From NCBI RefSeq assembly GCF_019801965.1, contig NZ_JAHVIA010000002.1, positions 1 to 64,000 on the forward strand: DNA of 64,000 nt, given 5' to 3'. The DNA comes from Salipiger bermudensis (GTDB taxonomy: Bacteria; Pseudomonadota; Alphaproteobacteria; Rhodobacterales; Rhodobacteraceae). This document shows positions 62,508 to 64,000 of the stretch, piece after piece. The position numbers and the translations under genes are program-made. A model generated the notes under the pieces. It had not been told where the DNA came from and searched no databases. It was given only the letters and a program-made list of their open reading frames with translations. How positions within the stretch are numbered: the first letter of the stretch is position 1; the number at the start of each line of letters is the position of its first letter.

Positions 62508-63385
62508 TGTGCACGGTTTGCGGCTGCAGCGGCAGCACGGTCGACGGGCATTCGCACGATCACGGCGCGGGGCATACGCATGACCACGCCCATGGCCACG
62601 CGCATGGACATGGCCATCACCATCACCACCACGATCACCACCACCATCACGGCGCCCATGGCGACATCCATTTCGGCACCGGCGCTGCCGGCGTCGCGGT
62701 GGGCAACATGAGCCAGGAACGGCTGATCGAGATCGAGACCGGCATCCTGTCGGAAAACGACCGCTACGCTGCGGCCAACCGTGCCCGGCTGGCGCGGCAG
62801 GGGGTCTTCGCGGTCAACCTCGTCTCTTCGCCCGGTTCGGGCAAGACCACGCTGCTCTGCGCCACCATCCGCGCCATGGGGGGCGATGTCGCCGTCATCG
62901 AGGGCGACCAGCAGACCAGCAACGATGCCGACCGCATCCGCGAGACCGGGGCGCCTGCGGTGCAGATCAACACCGGCAAGGGCTGCCATCTCGACGGCCA
63001 CATGGTGGGCCACGCGCTCGATCACCTGCACCTGCACGACGAGGCCACGCTGTTCATCGAGAACGTCGGCAACCTCGTCTGTCCGGCGGCCTTCGATCTC
63101 GGGGAGGATGCCAAGGTGGCGATCCTGTCGGTCACCGAGGGCGAGGACAAGCCGCTGAAATACCCCGACATGTTCACCGCCGCGCGCATCGCGCTGCTGA
63201 ACAAGGTCGATCTCGCGCCGCATTGCGATGTCGATCTCGATCTCTACGAGGCCAACCTGCGCCGGGTGAACCCCACCATCGAGGTGATCCGGGTCTCGGC
63301 CCGCACCGGCGAAGGGCTCGACCAGTGGATCGGCTGGCTGCGCAGCGAGGCGCTCGCCAAGCGCCGCGCGCAGGCGACGGAGTAA
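62507..63385 (+). CDS. hypB: GTP-dependent nickel insertion protein HypB with long His-rich segment
   Basis: HypB is a GTPase that loads nickel with HypA. From the ATG at 62507 (overlapping the hypA stop) it has 292 residues. The N-terminus has the high-affinity nickel motif CTVCGC, then a His-rich region (residues 15-55) with 23 His, probably a nickel store as in Bradyrhizobium. The GTPase domain starts with PGSGKTT (109-115) and has the metal-binding [11 protein letters not shown] and the NKVDL specificity motif. Confidence 0.95.
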   Translation: MCTVCGCSGSTVDGHSHDHGAGHTHDHAHGHAHGHGHHHHHHDHHHHHGAHGDIHFGTGAAGVAVGNMSQERLIEIETGILSENDRYAAANRARLARQGVFAVNLVSSPGSGKTTLLCATIRAMGGDVAVIEGDQQTSNDADRIRETGAPAVQINTGKGCHLDGHMVGHALDHLHLHDEATLFIENVGNLVCPAAFDLGEDAKVAILSVTEGEDKPLKYPDMFTAARIALLNKVDLAPHCDVDLDLYEANLRRVNPTIEVIRVSARTGEGLDQWIGWLRSEALAKRRAQATE

Positions 63386-63390
63386 GAGGG

Positions 63391-64000
63391 ATGTCGGGCG
63401 GCACGCTTCCCACCGTTCTGGTCGTCGATGACGAGCCGTTCTCGGTCGCCTCCATGCGCATGGCGCTGGAGGACGATTTCAACGTGCTCGAGGCCACCGA
63501 CGCCGAGGCGGCGTGGCGCCTGCTCGAGGAAAACTGGGTGCAGGTGGTGGTCTCCGACCAGCGCATGCCCGGCCGCACCGGGGTCGAGCTGCTCTCGGAC
63601 GTGCGCGACCGCTGGCCCGAGACGGTGCGCATCATCGTCACCGGCTACACCGAGAGCTCGGACATGATCGACGCCATCAACAAGGCGGGGATCTACCAGT
63701 TCATCACCAAGCCATGGCATCCCGAGCAGTTCCTGATGGCGGTGCGCAACGCGGCGCGGCTCTTCGAACTGAGCCGCGAGCACGAGCGCATGAGCCTCGA
63801 GATGCGCTACCTCGGCAACACCGCGACCCAGAAGATGCAGGCCAGGCGCCAGCAGGCGCAGGAGGCGGCGGGGTTCGACAAGGTGCTGCGCGGCACCGGC
63901 AGCCCGCTCAACCCGACCATCGCTCTTGCGCGGCAATATGCCAGCTTCGAGGTGCCGGTGCTGATCACCGGCGAGGCGGGCACCGGCAAGGGCGATCTGG
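63391..64000 (+). CDS. hupR: hydrogenase response regulator HupR (HoxA), N-terminal part, cut by window end
   Basis: HupR activates hupSL transcription; in Rhodobacter it works in the unphosphorylated form, and phosphorylation by HupT shuts it down (family knowledge). The visible 203 residues hold a receiver domain with acidic pocket DDE (13-15), phospho-acceptor Asp56 (VVSDQRMPG) and Lys in KPWHP, then the start of the AAA+ domain with [10 protein letters not shown] in the Walker A position. It starts 5 bases after hypB. The DNA-binding region and any GAFTGA loop lie beyond the edge. Confidence 0.94.
   Translation, partial: MSGGTLPTVLVVDDEPFSVASMRMALEDDFNVLEATDAEAAWRLLEENWVQVVVSDQRMPGRTGVELLSDVRDRWPETVRIIVTGYTESSDMIDAINKAGIYQFITKPWHPEQFLMAVRNAARLFELSREHERMSLEMRYLGNTATQKMQARRQQAQEAAGFDKVLRGTGSPLNPTIALARQYASFEVPVLITGEAGTGKGDL

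Noticed and set aside
62541-62660. tandem repeat or CRISPR-like array in the His-rich HypB region
   Set aside because: The CAY-rich DNA simply encodes the poly-His segment; there are no spacers. No CRISPR array was seen anywhere in the window.

Overview
The window is GC-rich and tightly packed. Its uptake-hydrogenase gene order (hupTUV-hypF-hupSLCDFGHJK-hypAB-hupR), Na+-NQR operon and a Rhodobacteraceae-style intergenic repeat point to an alphaproteobacterium of the Rhodobacteraceae/Roseobacteraceae. This assignment comes from gene content and protein character; no database search was run.

Region 1 (1-9300) opens with the right end of an IS3-family (IS407-like) element. The complete Na+-translocating NADH:quinone reductase operon nqrABCDEF follows on the minus strand. 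Divergent from it are its maturation genes apbE (flavin transferase) and nqrM, then a CBS-domain protein and two very small membrane proteins. Region 2 (9300-12000, plus strand) holds a winged-helix/alpha-beta-hydrolase fusion and an envelope M15-type peptidase resembling the T6SS-associated peptidoglycan hydrolase TagX.

Region 3 (12070-44173, minus strand) is a complete type VI secretion locus: all 13 core tss genes, PAAR, a threonine-phosphorylation module (soluble kinase, PP2C phosphatase PppA, FHA protein TagH, TagF), a second sheath-like protein that looks like a TssB-TssC fusion with an acidic tail, and several uncharacterised proteins. Upstream, in the same orientation, are an ECF sigma factor, an anti-sigma factor and a subtilisin-like protease, then a secreted pseudo-caspase with a peptidoglycan-binding domain and a heme-c DUF3365-HAMP receptor that overlaps the kinase gene.

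The main discovery is a bipartite promoter, TGAACC-N15-GGCAC(C/T)NA, found six times in this window with exactly the same spacing. It precedes the ECF sigma operon, the pseudo-caspase/receptor/kinase/tssA operon, tssBC-hcp, the TssB-TssC fusion gene, the M15 peptidase and a COG4315 secreted protein. The simplest reading is an autoregulated ECF regulon that controls the whole T6SS. A second signal is a short N-terminal tag (Thr-Ile/Val-Val/Ile-x-Pro) shared by TssL, the kinase and the sheath fusion, which suggests common phospho-threonine docking sites for TagH. The proposed chain runs from an envelope cue through subtilase and anti-sigma to ECF sigma and T6SS transcription, with the heme receptor, kinase and FHA protein acting post-translationally.

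Region 4 (44174-47814) contains the COG4315 protein, a beta-lactamase-fold serine hydrolase and a glutamine-synthetase-family ligase. Region 5 (47815-64000, plus strand) is the [NiFe]-hydrogenase cluster: the H2-sensing system HupT/HupUV, HypF, the O2-tolerant-type (six-Cys) HupSL with cytochrome b HupC, maturation proteins HupD-HupK and HypAB, and the N-terminal third of the response regulator HupR, cut by the window end. H2 oxidation and the Na+-pumping NQR would both feed the quinone pool.
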